Source of the DNA: Parietichytrium sp. I65-24A
Lineage: Eukaryota > Sar > Bigyra > Thraustochytrida > Thraustochytriidae
Assembly (NCBI GenBank): GCA_012862575.1
Contig: BLSF01000035.1
Coordinates: 186,001 to 250,000 of the forward strand
Direction of reading: 5' to 3'
DNA: 64,000 nt
Each line of letters begins with the position of its first letter. The stretch's first letter is position 1. The notes under the pieces were generated by a model. That model saw only the letters and a list, made by a program, of their open reading frames with translations. It did no database searches and had not been told where the DNA came from. The translations under genes and the position numbers were made by a program. Positions 42,222 through 51,130 of the stretch are shown here, piece by piece.

Positions 42222-43589
42222 CTAAATTTCATTTTCGGAAGAAGTGCTGATCTCGAGTGCCATGCGGCGGTACTCCCCGCGATAGAATTGAGCAGCGACA
42301 GCGATGATTACCATGGAAACAGTGATGACAATGTACGTCGGCTCGAACACATATGATGTGTAAGTAGGCTGGTCTTCGATGAGTTTGCCGAGAATTAAGA
42401 TGAAAGCGATTCCGGTTATTTGGCCGGCACTCATAAGCATCCCAGTGCTCATGTCTTCCGAGATAGGGAATGTCGTCTCCACGCCGCACTCGAATGTGAT
42501 CGGCAATAGAGGGAGCAGTATTGCGCCCATTGCTCCAAAAATCACACACAGGGCCGTGGTGTTATCTGGACGAAGCAGGAGCAAGAACACGATGACGCTG
42601 ATGCCAGAGAGAGCAAAGAAGACCTTAAACATAGTGTTGTAGCTGTGAAATTTGTCCATGACCACACCAATCGCAATCGCGCTGATCAGACCTGCGCCAA
42701 AGATCACGGCAGCAAATAGTCCAGCATCATCTGTGGTGTATCCGGATTTGGCGACCATTTGCTCCAAGAGAGTTGTGAGTGCGTTGAAGAACCCGAGGCC
42801 CACTCCGAAGCAGAAGAAGAGGCACATATAGTTTTTGTTGCGAAAGAGCTGCACAAACTCCTCTTTGAAGGTCATCTCCGTCTTGGACGACTCGGAAAGA
42901 GAAGGAGGCATCGCCGGCTTCTCGCGGTAGAACACCCAGACAAGCACAGAGATGGCGCCAACTAAGATCAGTTCCATCAGCAAGAGATCAAACATGAGGA
43001 CACGCGTGGTATCCTCTACATACATGGTTGGCACAACCGAGCCGGCAGCGATGCCGATGAGGTTGCTGAGTGCGGCAAGTGATACTGCCAAATCTCTCTC
43101 CTTTTGAGGGAACCAAGTGGAGCCGATTCGGGCAGGCATATTGGTCAGAAACGGCTGCGCGATCGCACCGAGGCTCTGGCCAATCAACAAAATAACAAAT
43201 CCATTCGCCCTCGGCTCATCGTTAGACTCTGCGGATAGAAAACGCAGCAGGGCACCGAGCGTATTCAGCAGGCAGGAGACGGAAAGGCCCACCTTGGCTC
43301 CAAACCTGTTGAAGATCCAGTTGCTAAGCACCGACACTGGCACGTACGCCGCGAGAAAAACGATGCTAAGCGCGTTGACTTTCTCTGCGTTGATGCCGTA
43401 ATATGTCTGCGTGACGCTGTTGATCGGCGAGAACGTGATCCACAAGATCGCATTCGATGCTGACGCCAGCGAGAAGAGCACCAGCATTGCCCACCTAATC
43501 TTGTACACGCGCACTACGCTCTCGCTTCCCCGAATGCTCATCGAATCGCTCATCGCATCGCCCAGCTCTTGCCCATCTTCGTGATCCAT
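42222..43589 (-). CDS. MFS transporter, FLVCR/SLC49-like
   Basis: 455 residues from the ATG at 43589, the first ATG of a frame that stays open to 43793 without another one. Twelve hydrophobic segments are visible. The first helix block (YKIRWAMLVLFSLASASNAI), the ALSIVFLAAYVPVSVLSNWIF segment ending in the MFS loop FNRFGAK, LLIGQSLGAIAQPFL, and ARIGSTWFPQKERDLAVS are the arrangement seen in FLVCR/MFSD7 (SLC49) carriers. Animal members carry choline, ethanolamine or heme. Here the substrate is open. A cytosolic loop of about 40 residues separates the two six-helix halves. The gene follows the copper oxidase fusion gene on the same strand but with a 1.8-kb spacer. Confidence 0.85.
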   Translation of the reverse strand: MDHEDGQELGDAMSDSMSIRGSESVVRVYKIRWAMLVLFSLASASNAILWITFSPINSVTQTYYGINAEKVNALSIVFLAAYVPVSVLSNWIFNRFGAKVGLSVSCLLNTLGALLRFLSAESNDEPRANGFVILLIGQSLGAIAQPFLTNMPARIGSTWFPQKERDLAVSLAALSNLIGIAAGSVVPTMYVEDTTRVLMFDLLLMELILVGAISVLVWVFYREKPAMPPSLSESSKTEMTFKEEFVQLFRNKNYMCLFFCFGVGLGFFNALTTLLEQMVAKSGYTTDDAGLFAAVIFGAGLISAIAIGVVMDKFHSYNTMFKVFFALSGISVIVFLLLLRPDNTTALCVIFGAMGAILLPLLPITFECGVETTFPISEDMSTGMLMSAGQITGIAFILILGKLIEDQPTYTSYVFEPTYIVITVSMVIIAVAAQFYRGEYRRMALEISTSSENEI

Positions 43590-45201
43590 TGCCCCAATTC
43601 TAATCACCAACACAGTCGCATATACACCTCGCCTGTCCCTGGCTCCAACTCCCGCGTCCAACTCGCAAACCACTGGCTTGGCTCGCACGGCTCCTTTCGC
43701 GCCGAGAGGCCGAGCGAGACGTCGGCTTGGCGGGCGGAAGCGGCGCCTTGGTCCAGCTGCGAGTTGAGGGTTTGCTGGCCCCCGTGTAAGCAACGATACG
43801 TGTGTGCGTGCGTGTGCTAGTACGTACCCTGCCTCAAGCAGAGTGCTCGAATAGTTTGTTTGAGGTTTGGCAGCGGTTTACTGCTCCTTACAAATTGGCA
43901 TCTCCTCACTCACTTACTCAGTCTTGAACAGTTGAGCTAGTACGAGTAGTATGTGTGCATTTTTTCCCCTTTTTCTCTCCCTCTCGTCTCTCTCCCTCTC
44001 CATGGTTTTGCTATAGCGCTGGCGGTGGGTGAGTGGTGAGACTTATTCCATGATGGGACGAGCACTAGGAAATACATTCTCGCATTTTGCTGTCAATGAA
44101 AAGCTCAGAGATTTGCTCATGTCACTGTGAGTAGTGAGTACGGGGCTCAAGCCGTCGCGTGGTGAGCGCAATCGGAAGTGGGAGAGAGTGTGGAGGCTCG
44201 GACCTGCAAATAGGCAGCATTCATCTATTCAGAATGCTTCAGAATCAGAATTCTGATCCAGTTTTTCAGAATTCAGGATTTCGCTCACCAGACTCACCAG
44301 CGCGGTGGGAAGGGAAACTACGATGAGTCCGTGCATTGAGCACATTGAGCACATTGAGCACACTTGCAGCGCCAAGCTGAGCAGTAAACGAACGATCTTC
44401 ACGGCCACAGCGCACTGTCAGTTTCATTATTGTCTTGTTCTTTGTGTTGTTCTTTGTGAACTGTGCAACATTGTGCACCAGTGCGATGACAAGTTTCCCG
44501 TCCAAGTATTTTAAGTGTTCTAAGAGTTGATTCTGTAATCTGAACTTTGTCTAATAAGTAAAGCGAATGAGTCTTTCACATGATCATGTATAAGTTACAG
44601 AGTTTCATGTACCGGTACCTCCTAGAAGAGAAAGAAGAGGTGGGACGACACGAATTCTCTACAATAAAGCATAGTCGCACAATAAGAGCCTCTCAGTCCG
44701 GTCCAGGAGCTACCCAAATGGTAGCTAGCTAGATGGATAGTAGTTACTATTAGATTGGATGGATGGTGCGCACTATACACGAAGTTAGTGGACGGTACTG
44801 GGTACTAGTAGCACACCTTCCTGCAGCAACTTTTTTGGGGTTTAGCAGGCGCGCACGGAAGGACAAAGGCATGGTCTCATGACTGGCAGGTAGGGGGTCT
44901 CTCAGTCAGACCTTGGGTCAGGGAGTTAGTTATCTTATCATATGACAGAGATGACAGTGTGTGGGAAGAAGGAGAAGAGGAATGTAAACAGAATGAACCA
45001 ATAAACCTAAACCACGTACTTTCTTTCCCATTCCCTGCCAGCCTAATACCTTCAATGGTTTGATGGCCGAGTGCCAAGTTCAAGTTTTTGAGATTTTATG
45101 TCATCCTTGTTCTTGATCACGTACCCCAAAATAAAAAGAGATAAATTGTCAAATAAGTGTCATTTCGTGCTGCGGGTGGCGCATCCACCCAAGTGCTCAA
45201 T
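43590..45201. other. Spacer upstream of the MFS gene
   Basis: About 1.6 kb with no gene seen. It contains TTCAGAATTC-like repeats near 44220-44275, three GAGCACATT units near 44336-44360, GTACCGGTAC at 44609 and a GGTAGCTAGCTAGA motif near 44720 also present near 42138. Confidence 0.55.
44609..44618. promoter_or_regulatory. GTACCGGTAC palindrome, copy 3
   Basis: 10-bp perfect palindrome about 1 kb upstream of the MFS gene. Confidence 0.3.
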
Positions 45202-48200
45202 TTACATCGGCACGACCCGAGAGACATAGTGGCGATTGGCATCCAGGTATCTCTCAACCGTGTAGTAGTTCGCCTCCTGGCCAACAGCTTGGACATGGTT
45301 CTGCAGGGCCTCCACAAACTCCTGATCATGTGTGATGACGATGAGCTGGAGCTTCGAATCCTTCATCTGCTTGAGAATTTCACTCAACGAACTCGCAAGC
45401 CCTTCCTTGTTTTTGTAGTCCAAGTTTGTTGTCGGTTCATCCAGAGCTAGAATGCCGCAATCCACGCTGAAGCTGTCAGCCAGCGCCATCCGAATCACGA
45501 GCGAGGCCAGCACCTTTTGTCCAGCAGAGCATCGCCCGCGCATGTCGAGTTGCGTTTCCGCTTTGGTCATCACCACTCGGTAATTGTAGCTGCGGCTTTT
45601 CGCTGTCGATGTGCGCTCGGATTTTAGCTCAATGCGGTCGATATCGCCTCCACGGTACATGACTGACCACAACTGGCTGATTCGCTGATTGATCTCGGCG
45701 ATCTTTTGTTGGTGGAATTGCATCAGGGCAGTATCGAGCGCGTGATGGTACCTCTCGAGGTCGGTTTCCGCCAGTTTAGTTGTGTGCCATTTGATGACCG
45801 CTTCCTTGTACTTTTGCTCCACATTTACATAATTTTCGTGGCTCAAATCCCTGAAGAGGGCTCTCTCGCGGTTTTGGACCTCACCAACTCTTCCGTCCAG
45901 TTTGGAATGCGCCTTCTGAAGTTGGTGGGATTCAGCCCGGGCTAGAGCGAGGCTGGATTCCACGTCTTCGCAATCCATATCAAGGAGGTTTTTTTCAAGT
46001 TCCTCTTTCCTTTTCTTGAGATCGTCCACAGCTGCGGCTTGCTCGCCTAGCGCGACGGCGCGGTCCATGAGACTCTTCTGATGAGTCATGTCGCTTGCGC
46101 TCTTTCTCGCAGTCTTCACCTTTTCCTGCATACTGTGCAGCTTCTCCTCCAAAGAGATGCGCTCGTTTTGCAACACTGCAACGGATGAGTTGGACGTGAG
46201 GAGATCATGCGCCAGTCGCTCCCTATTGGAGCCGGTGCAACGCTCAAGTTCGCTGGTAGCCACAGAAAAGTCTTGTGCAAGGCTCTGCGCTTGGGCACGA
46301 GCCTCTGCAAGCTCCCCATCATCTCGCCTCTTTTCACGCTCGAAATCCGATGCTAGATCATCAAACGCTCGCTTAGCGCTTGCAAGCCGTTTCTTGGCAT
46401 CCAAGGTCGCGCTCTTCACGACTTCGAGTTTCTTTTTGCTTTCTTGAAGCTTGAGTTGCATGGTGTGGAAGTTGTTGCTCTTTTCCTGATGATCCAGCCG
46501 CTCTTGTCTCAGCCGGTTGACTTCGGTCTGAAGCCCCTGCAACTTGCTCTGCATTTTGGCGTGCTCCTCCATTAGGTCCTCCCGTGTGGCTTTAACATCT
46601 GAGAGGCTCTGCTCTTTCGCGCGAAGCGACAGTCTAGCTGTCTCAAGCGGCGAATCCGAACTCGAATCTGCATCTGCGCCAGTCGCTCCTGCTTTCGAGA
46701 TGGAGTCTTCAGACATGTTGAGGCGCCTGCCCAACAGCATGGTTCCCTCAAGCGACCGCATGGCCTCTTCGCACGAATTTTTCAACTGAGTCGCCTGGTC
46801 AAGTACTCTACGCGAACGGTCTTTGCTGTCTTCTGCTTCGTCAAGTGAAGCCTGCAGACTTTTCAGCTCCGAGTCTAACGTTTTGACCTCTGCTTTTGAG
46901 GCTTTGAGTGCATCTTGTGCTTTCATCAGGTCTGCTTTTGCCTTTGGTTTGCGACTCAGAGTGGATTCGAGCTTTCGGAAGAGCTCGAGATCTTCCTTGG
47001 CCTTTGCTAACTCGTCTTGCAGCTTCTCAGTTGCTTCATCCCCGTGCTCAATGACGCTGACTGCCAGGAAAGCAAGAAAGAAATGCACTCCATTCAGTCG
47101 GTCACCCTTTCGGTACTCCACAACCTTTGTCTCCAGCCCATTCTTGGTCGTTTGAGACACTGGAAGATGGACGTCGCGAAGCAAGACTCTGCCGTCGAAC
47201 CAGTTCCCGTAATTCCCCTTGCTGCTCTGGAGCGGATGTTGCGGCGCGCTTCCGTTGAAGGGATAGTCCTCAGACCCCTCAAAGTCGCGATAGCAGGTCG
47301 GACATTGCACGCACGCTGGCGAGCGCTTCTTGCTCTGTGCGCGCTCGAGCCGCTGTTGCGTTCTGAAAATCTGAGACATCAAAAGTTTACGATTCATATC
47401 TTTGGACGTCAGCGTCTCGGCGGCCAGATCCACATTGTTTTGGAGTTTCTGGCGAACTTCATCCAGGTCAAAGGTACTCTGAGCGCGAAGGGTACTTAAC
47501 GCAACATCGGGCAGGTCCAACTCCTTATCTTCGATTTCCCGTATCTCCGCTTCCAGCTCTTCCACGCGCTCTGTGTCCGCCAAGATGGACGAAGATTGGC
47601 TTGCTTGCTTGATATGCAGGTTGCGGGCTCTTTCGTCCAAATCTTCAACGTCGCTCTTCTGAAGATTGTGAATACGCTGGAGCTCTGGCTCAACCTCCCG
47701 GGAGAGGATATCAAACTGGGACCTGGCCACCTGCTCCATCGACCTCAGGCCCGGGAATGTGCCACTCTCTCCCATCATCTCCTTGGCACGATGGACATGG
47801 TCTTGAGTTTTGTCGTCTGCGAGGTCGCTAATACGTTCAAATGCTTCAGAAAATCCGTCCAGCAAGATTTCATGCTCTCCATGCCATTTCACAATAGAGC
47901 GCACCTGGGTTTTAAACTGAAGGATTAGTTCTTGCTTTCCCTCCAGCTCGCTGACGTCGTCGCGCAAAAGCTTCACTTGCTCTGACAACTCCGCATCTCG
48001 AGCCTGATTGGATTTCATTTTATCAGCATAGGATGCAACCACATCGAGTTTCTCCGTGGAGCGAATCTCAGACTCCAGATCCGAAATTTTTTGGGCAATA
48101 AACTCAGCTGTTTCCTGCCTCACCCCAGGTTGCTGGAAACGTCGGATCTCGGTGTCCATCGAATGAATATCTGCTTCTAGGGACTGCTCCTCCAATTCGA

Positions 48201-49650
48201 GCTTTTGATTTTCGCTCTGCGCCATGTTTTTCTCAGTCTCAAGCTTGGCTAGCTTTGACCTGTTCATCTCACGAGCATTGTCGAGAGTCTTGGCCCGTTT
48301 GTCAGCCTCCGCTTCCGCAGCTTTCGACGCCTTCTCCATGGACCGCAAGGCTTGTCGGAGGGAGCGCACAATGCTTCCGCCATCGTTCTGAGCAGCTGTG
48401 CCTCCTTGTGAATGCTCAATTGTGTTTCGGAGCTCTTCAAGACGCGATAGGATCGCTTGATCGCCGTAGTCCCCAGAACGATGAAATTTTAAAAGCCTCT
48501 GCAAAAGTTTGATCTCCTGCTGTCGGTACTGCTCGTTCTGTGTTTCCAAGGATACCTTCTGCTTTTCCATGTTATGCACTTCCTGCCTCTTTGCCTCCAA
48601 GCTCTTCTCGAGGCGCTTCGACTCCTTTTCCGCTTCCTGCACCTTCTCCAACTCGGAGTTCAAGTTCTCGGCGTAGTTGTCCCTTCCGGACCTCAGGCGA
48701 TTCACAATATCCATTCTTTGCTCACCTTCGCGAGGAGTCAGTAGAGACTTCAAACTTGGCATGACTTTCCGCAAGGCCTCCCTCTCGCGGACAGCCGCTG
48801 CTCTCAGTTGCTCGTGCTCAAACCGCACGCGTTTAAGCTCATCTTGTTCAGCCTTTGAGCCGGACAGCTTTCCCTCCAACTCGTCAATCTCCTTCTCCGC
48901 CGCCTTGATTTTTTCCTCGAGGGCTGCTTGCTCGGCCTGCGTTTCAGCAAGGGCATCCTGCGCATCTTTGAGGTCGCCAGCAATTTTATGCGCCTGTCTC
49001 CGGTGCACCTCCAGAACTTCCTTCGACTTGGAGAAGTCCTTCGCCTTCTCGGAGAGTCTCTTTTTCTGCTTCTTGACCTCCTCAAGAGCCTTGTTGTACC
49101 TGGTGCTCTCGAAAATATCGTCAAATTTTTTCTTGAGAACTGATGACTCCATCAATGGCCACGCAGATTCCTCCTGGTGGCAAAAGATGACGTTTTCAAG
49201 AATTGCCTTTCCGACGCCCATGAACTCGGGCAAGATCTTGTCTGCCTCCACACACTTGCCACTGGTGGACTCCTCTCTCCCGTCCTTGCGCACCTTGAGC
49301 GCCACCTCTAGCTGCTTAAACTCGAGCTTCTCCCTCTTTTTGACCACCTGAAGATTCCGAGAAACAAAGAGCTTCCCTCGGGACCGGTGCTTCACCTCTG
49401 TTTTGACAGAGGCCTGAACCTTTGCTGAAGAGGTGATTTTCGGGTCAAATACAAATGACTGCCCATTGGACGAGTTTGGGGGGAGCGAACCGGTAGTGGC
49501 ATATTTCAAGCACTCAATAATTGTCGTTTTCCCGCACCCATTCATGCCGCTGATTACCGTGAGCGGTTTGTCATCAAACTCGATTTTGTTCTCCGTTCCT
49601 GGCGGAAAGCTGCGAATACCGCTCAACGAAAGCCTCGTCAGCGTGCTCAT
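45202..49650 (-). CDS. RAD50: RAD50 double-strand break repair ATPase
   Basis: SMC-like ATPase of the MRE11-RAD50-NBS1 complex that tethers and processes DNA ends. 1482 residues from the ATG at 49650. The N-terminal Walker A is GMNGCGKTT (35-43; Met and Cys replace the usual Pro and Ala). Long heptad-rich coiled coils surround the zinc hook, CPTC at 783-786. At the C terminus are the ABC signature CSAGQKVLASLVIRMAL and Walker B ILALDEPTTNLD. Total length is above the usual 1310, partly because about 70 residues (793-866) follow the hook where family members resume the coiled coil directly. Part of that insert (hydrophobic VHFFLAFLAV) can be removed as a frame-keeping 45-nt GT-AG segment, so the mature protein may be shorter. 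Confidence 0.96.
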   Translation of the reverse strand: MSTLTRLSLSGIRSFPPGTENKIEFDDKPLTVISGMNGCGKTTIIECLKYATTGSLPPNSSNGQSFVFDPKITSSAKVQASVKTEVKHRSRGKLFVSRNLQVVKKREKLEFKQLEVALKVRKDGREESTSGKCVEADKILPEFMGVGKAILENVIFCHQEESAWPLMESSVLKKKFDDIFESTRYNKALEEVKKQKKRLSEKAKDFSKSKEVLEVHRRQAHKIAGDLKDAQDALAETQAEQAALEEKIKAAEKEIDELEGKLSGSKAEQDELKRVRFEHEQLRAAAVREREALRKVMPSLKSLLTPREGEQRMDIVNRLRSGRDNYAENLNSELEKVQEAEKESKRLEKSLEAKRQEVHNMEKQKVSLETQNEQYRQQEIKLLQRLLKFHRSGDYGDQAILSRLEELRNTIEHSQGGTAAQNDGGSIVRSLRQALRSMEKASKAAEAEADKRAKTLDNAREMNRSKLAKLETEKNMAQSENQKLELEEQSLEADIHSMDTEIRRFQQPGVRQETAEFIAQKISDLESEIRSTEKLDVVASYADKMKSNQARDAELSEQVKLLRDDVSELEGKQELILQFKTQVRSIVKWHGEHEILLDGFSEAFERISDLADDKTQDHVHRAKEMMGESGTFPGLRSMEQVARSQFDILSREVEPELQRIHNLQKSDVEDLDERARNLHIKQASQSSSILADTERVEELEAEIREIEDKELDLPDVALSTLRAQSTFDLDEVRQKLQNNVDLAAETLTSKDMNRKLLMSQIFRTQQRLERAQSKKRSPACVQCPTCYRDFEGSEDYPFNGSAPQHPLQSSKGNYGNWFDGRVLLRDVHLPVSQTTKNGLETKVVEYRKGDRLNGVHFFLAFLAVSVIEHGDEATEKLQDELAKAKEDLELFRKLESTLSRKPKAKADLMKAQDALKASKAEVKTLDSELKSLQASLDEAEDSKDRSRRVLDQATQLKNSCEEAMRSLEGTMLLGRRLNMSEDSISKAGATGADADSSSDSPLETARLSLRAKEQSLSDVKATREDLMEEHAKMQSKLQGLQTEVNRLRQERLDHQEKSNNFHTMQLKLQESKKKLEVVKSATLDAKKRLASAKRAFDDLASDFEREKRRDDGELAEARAQAQSLAQDFSVATSELERCTGSNRERLAHDLLTSNSSVAVLQNERISLEEKLHSMQEKVKTARKSASDMTHQKSLMDRAVALGEQAAAVDDLKKRKEELEKNLLDMDCEDVESSLALARAESHQLQKAHSKLDGRVGEVQNRERALFRDLSHENYVNVEQKYKEAVIKWHTTKLAETDLERYHHALDTALMQFHQQKIAEINQRISQLWSVMYRGGDIDRIELKSERTSTAKSRSYNYRVVMTKAETQLDMRGRCSAGQKVLASLVIRMALADSFSVDCGILALDEPTTNLDYKNKEGLASSLSEILKQMKDSKLQLIVITHDQEFVEALQNHVQAVGQEANYYTVERYLDANRHYVSRVVPM

Positions 49651-50169
49651 CTTTTGCCTTTTCTCAAATTACCCTGCTGTTCTTTGCCTTTCCCCGAGTA
49701 CCCCAACTCCAATTCCAATTTCCTACTTCTTCTGACAGTGCCACCACAGAAAGTCCTTGACATGCAAACCCAAATTCAAATCCAAATCTTTTGATCTTCC
49801 TGCAAATAGATCCCGCTCTTTAAGTTCGTTTCAAACCTTTCCAACAATCTCCAAAGTGCGCAGATCTCATCCACTCCAACAAAGACAATTTCCCAGCTAT
49901 TACAAGTCCCCAGAAACTCGCACAATGCACACCTTCCCGCGTGCTCTTCACGTCTCCGCACACCTTCAAAGCTCTCCACTTCTTTCCGTCCCACGCGTCC
50001 CACGCGTCCCAAGCGTCCCAGCCGTCGCGCGCACCTTTTTTCTCCCTCTCTCCCGCGTGCCTTTTGCGCGTATGTTCTCTGGAGATGTGAGATGATGTGA
50101 GTGAGATTTGTGAGATGATGGGATGTGGCGACCTCTGATGACGTAGCACAGCGTCCTCCAATACTAATC

Positions 50170-50177
50170 TGACGTCA
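50170..50177. promoter_or_regulatory. TGACGTCA palindrome (CRE/bZIP-type site)
   Basis: Full palindromic consensus, about 520 bp upstream of RAD50 and 950 bp upstream of the peptidase. A near copy (GATGACGTAG) lies about 30 bp before it. Confidence 0.35.
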
Positions 50178-51085
50178 TGATTTGGGTTCTTTGAGGTTTT
50201 CAAACGTATTAGACCTTTGGCATAGTCACACTAGGTGGCGGCGCAGGTTCCTCACCTTAGCGTTTAGGATATGAAGGGTGAGACTCTTAATGAGACTGTA
50301 GCTTGCACCTAGCTACTAGTGGTGTGGATGAGAGTAGTGACGAAGACATTGGAAGAGAGACGTGTTCATTGTTGTTTGACTTTTGAGAGAAACAAGAATG
50401 CATTGTTCATTATTGTTCGACGAAAGATGACATTGTTCGTGTGCTCATGTGCTCATGTGTTCTTGTTCATCGAAAAGATACTGTTGACGAATGAAGACAT
50501 CGTCAGAAAGAAAAGAAGTGATAAAAACCAAAATGCAAATGACCTAACCTCACAACTAATTGATGGTTAAGAAGGCGGTCGAGTTTGTCGAGTTAAGTTA
50601 CGAAAAAGTAGAGAAACCACAATTCCGATTCAGAAATTCAGAATTCAGTTCAGAAAATTTCAGAAACCACAATTCAGAAGCAAACCAAAAGAGAATGACT
50701 ACACTTCGTTCAGACTTCGCAACTCACAAGTCAAAGTAAGACGACGTCAAAGTCAAAGTCGGTGGCAGCTGCATCGAATGAAAGCGCTGATGGGGCACTC
50801 GTATACTCGTCTACATCGATGGAGCTGGTGAAGGTCGTGTAAAGAGGGATGCAGAAGGGTCTTCCACGAAGGATCTTTCGTTACGTCACTTTCATTCGTC
50901 AGACCACTGGGCAAGTATCCAAGTCAGCGCCAACTAAACGTGAGCTCTACGTATCCCCAGTCTGGGAAAGCAGCTTGCTCTTCGGGGAGAAGGTAAACGT
51001 CAACGTCAACGCCCAAGGAAGAGATTGCGAGGCTGCGGAAGGGTCGAAGGTTCATTTGCGGTGCCTTGGAGAGCCCAGCTGGGAA

Positions 51086-51120
51086 ACGTTACGTTACGTT
51101 ACGTTACGTTACGTTGCGTT
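51086..51120. repeat. (ACGTT)n pentamer repeat
   Basis: Six perfect units and one with a single change, ending 10 bp before the peptidase ATG, so it lies in the 5' leader. Confidence 0.9.
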
Positions 51121-51130
51121 GAGCTGAGAG

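Larger units (their letters stand above)
49651..51130. other. Divergent spacer between RAD50 and the prolyl oligopeptidase gene
   Basis: About 1.5 kb. It contains imperfect CGTCCCACG units near 49990-50025, a CRE palindrome at 50170-50177, TTCAGAAATTCAG-like repeats near 50625-50680 and (ACGTT)n at 51086. No gene supported. Confidence 0.55.

Noticed and set aside
43590-43793. N-terminal extension of the MFS carrier
   Set aside because: Arg/Pro-rich, no ATG, and the carrier family starts near the ATG at 43589.
49757-50095. 112-codon plus-strand frame in the RAD50 upstream region
   Set aside because: Starts at TTG, Arg/Pro/Ser-rich, caused partly by the CGTCCCACG repeat; no support as a gene.
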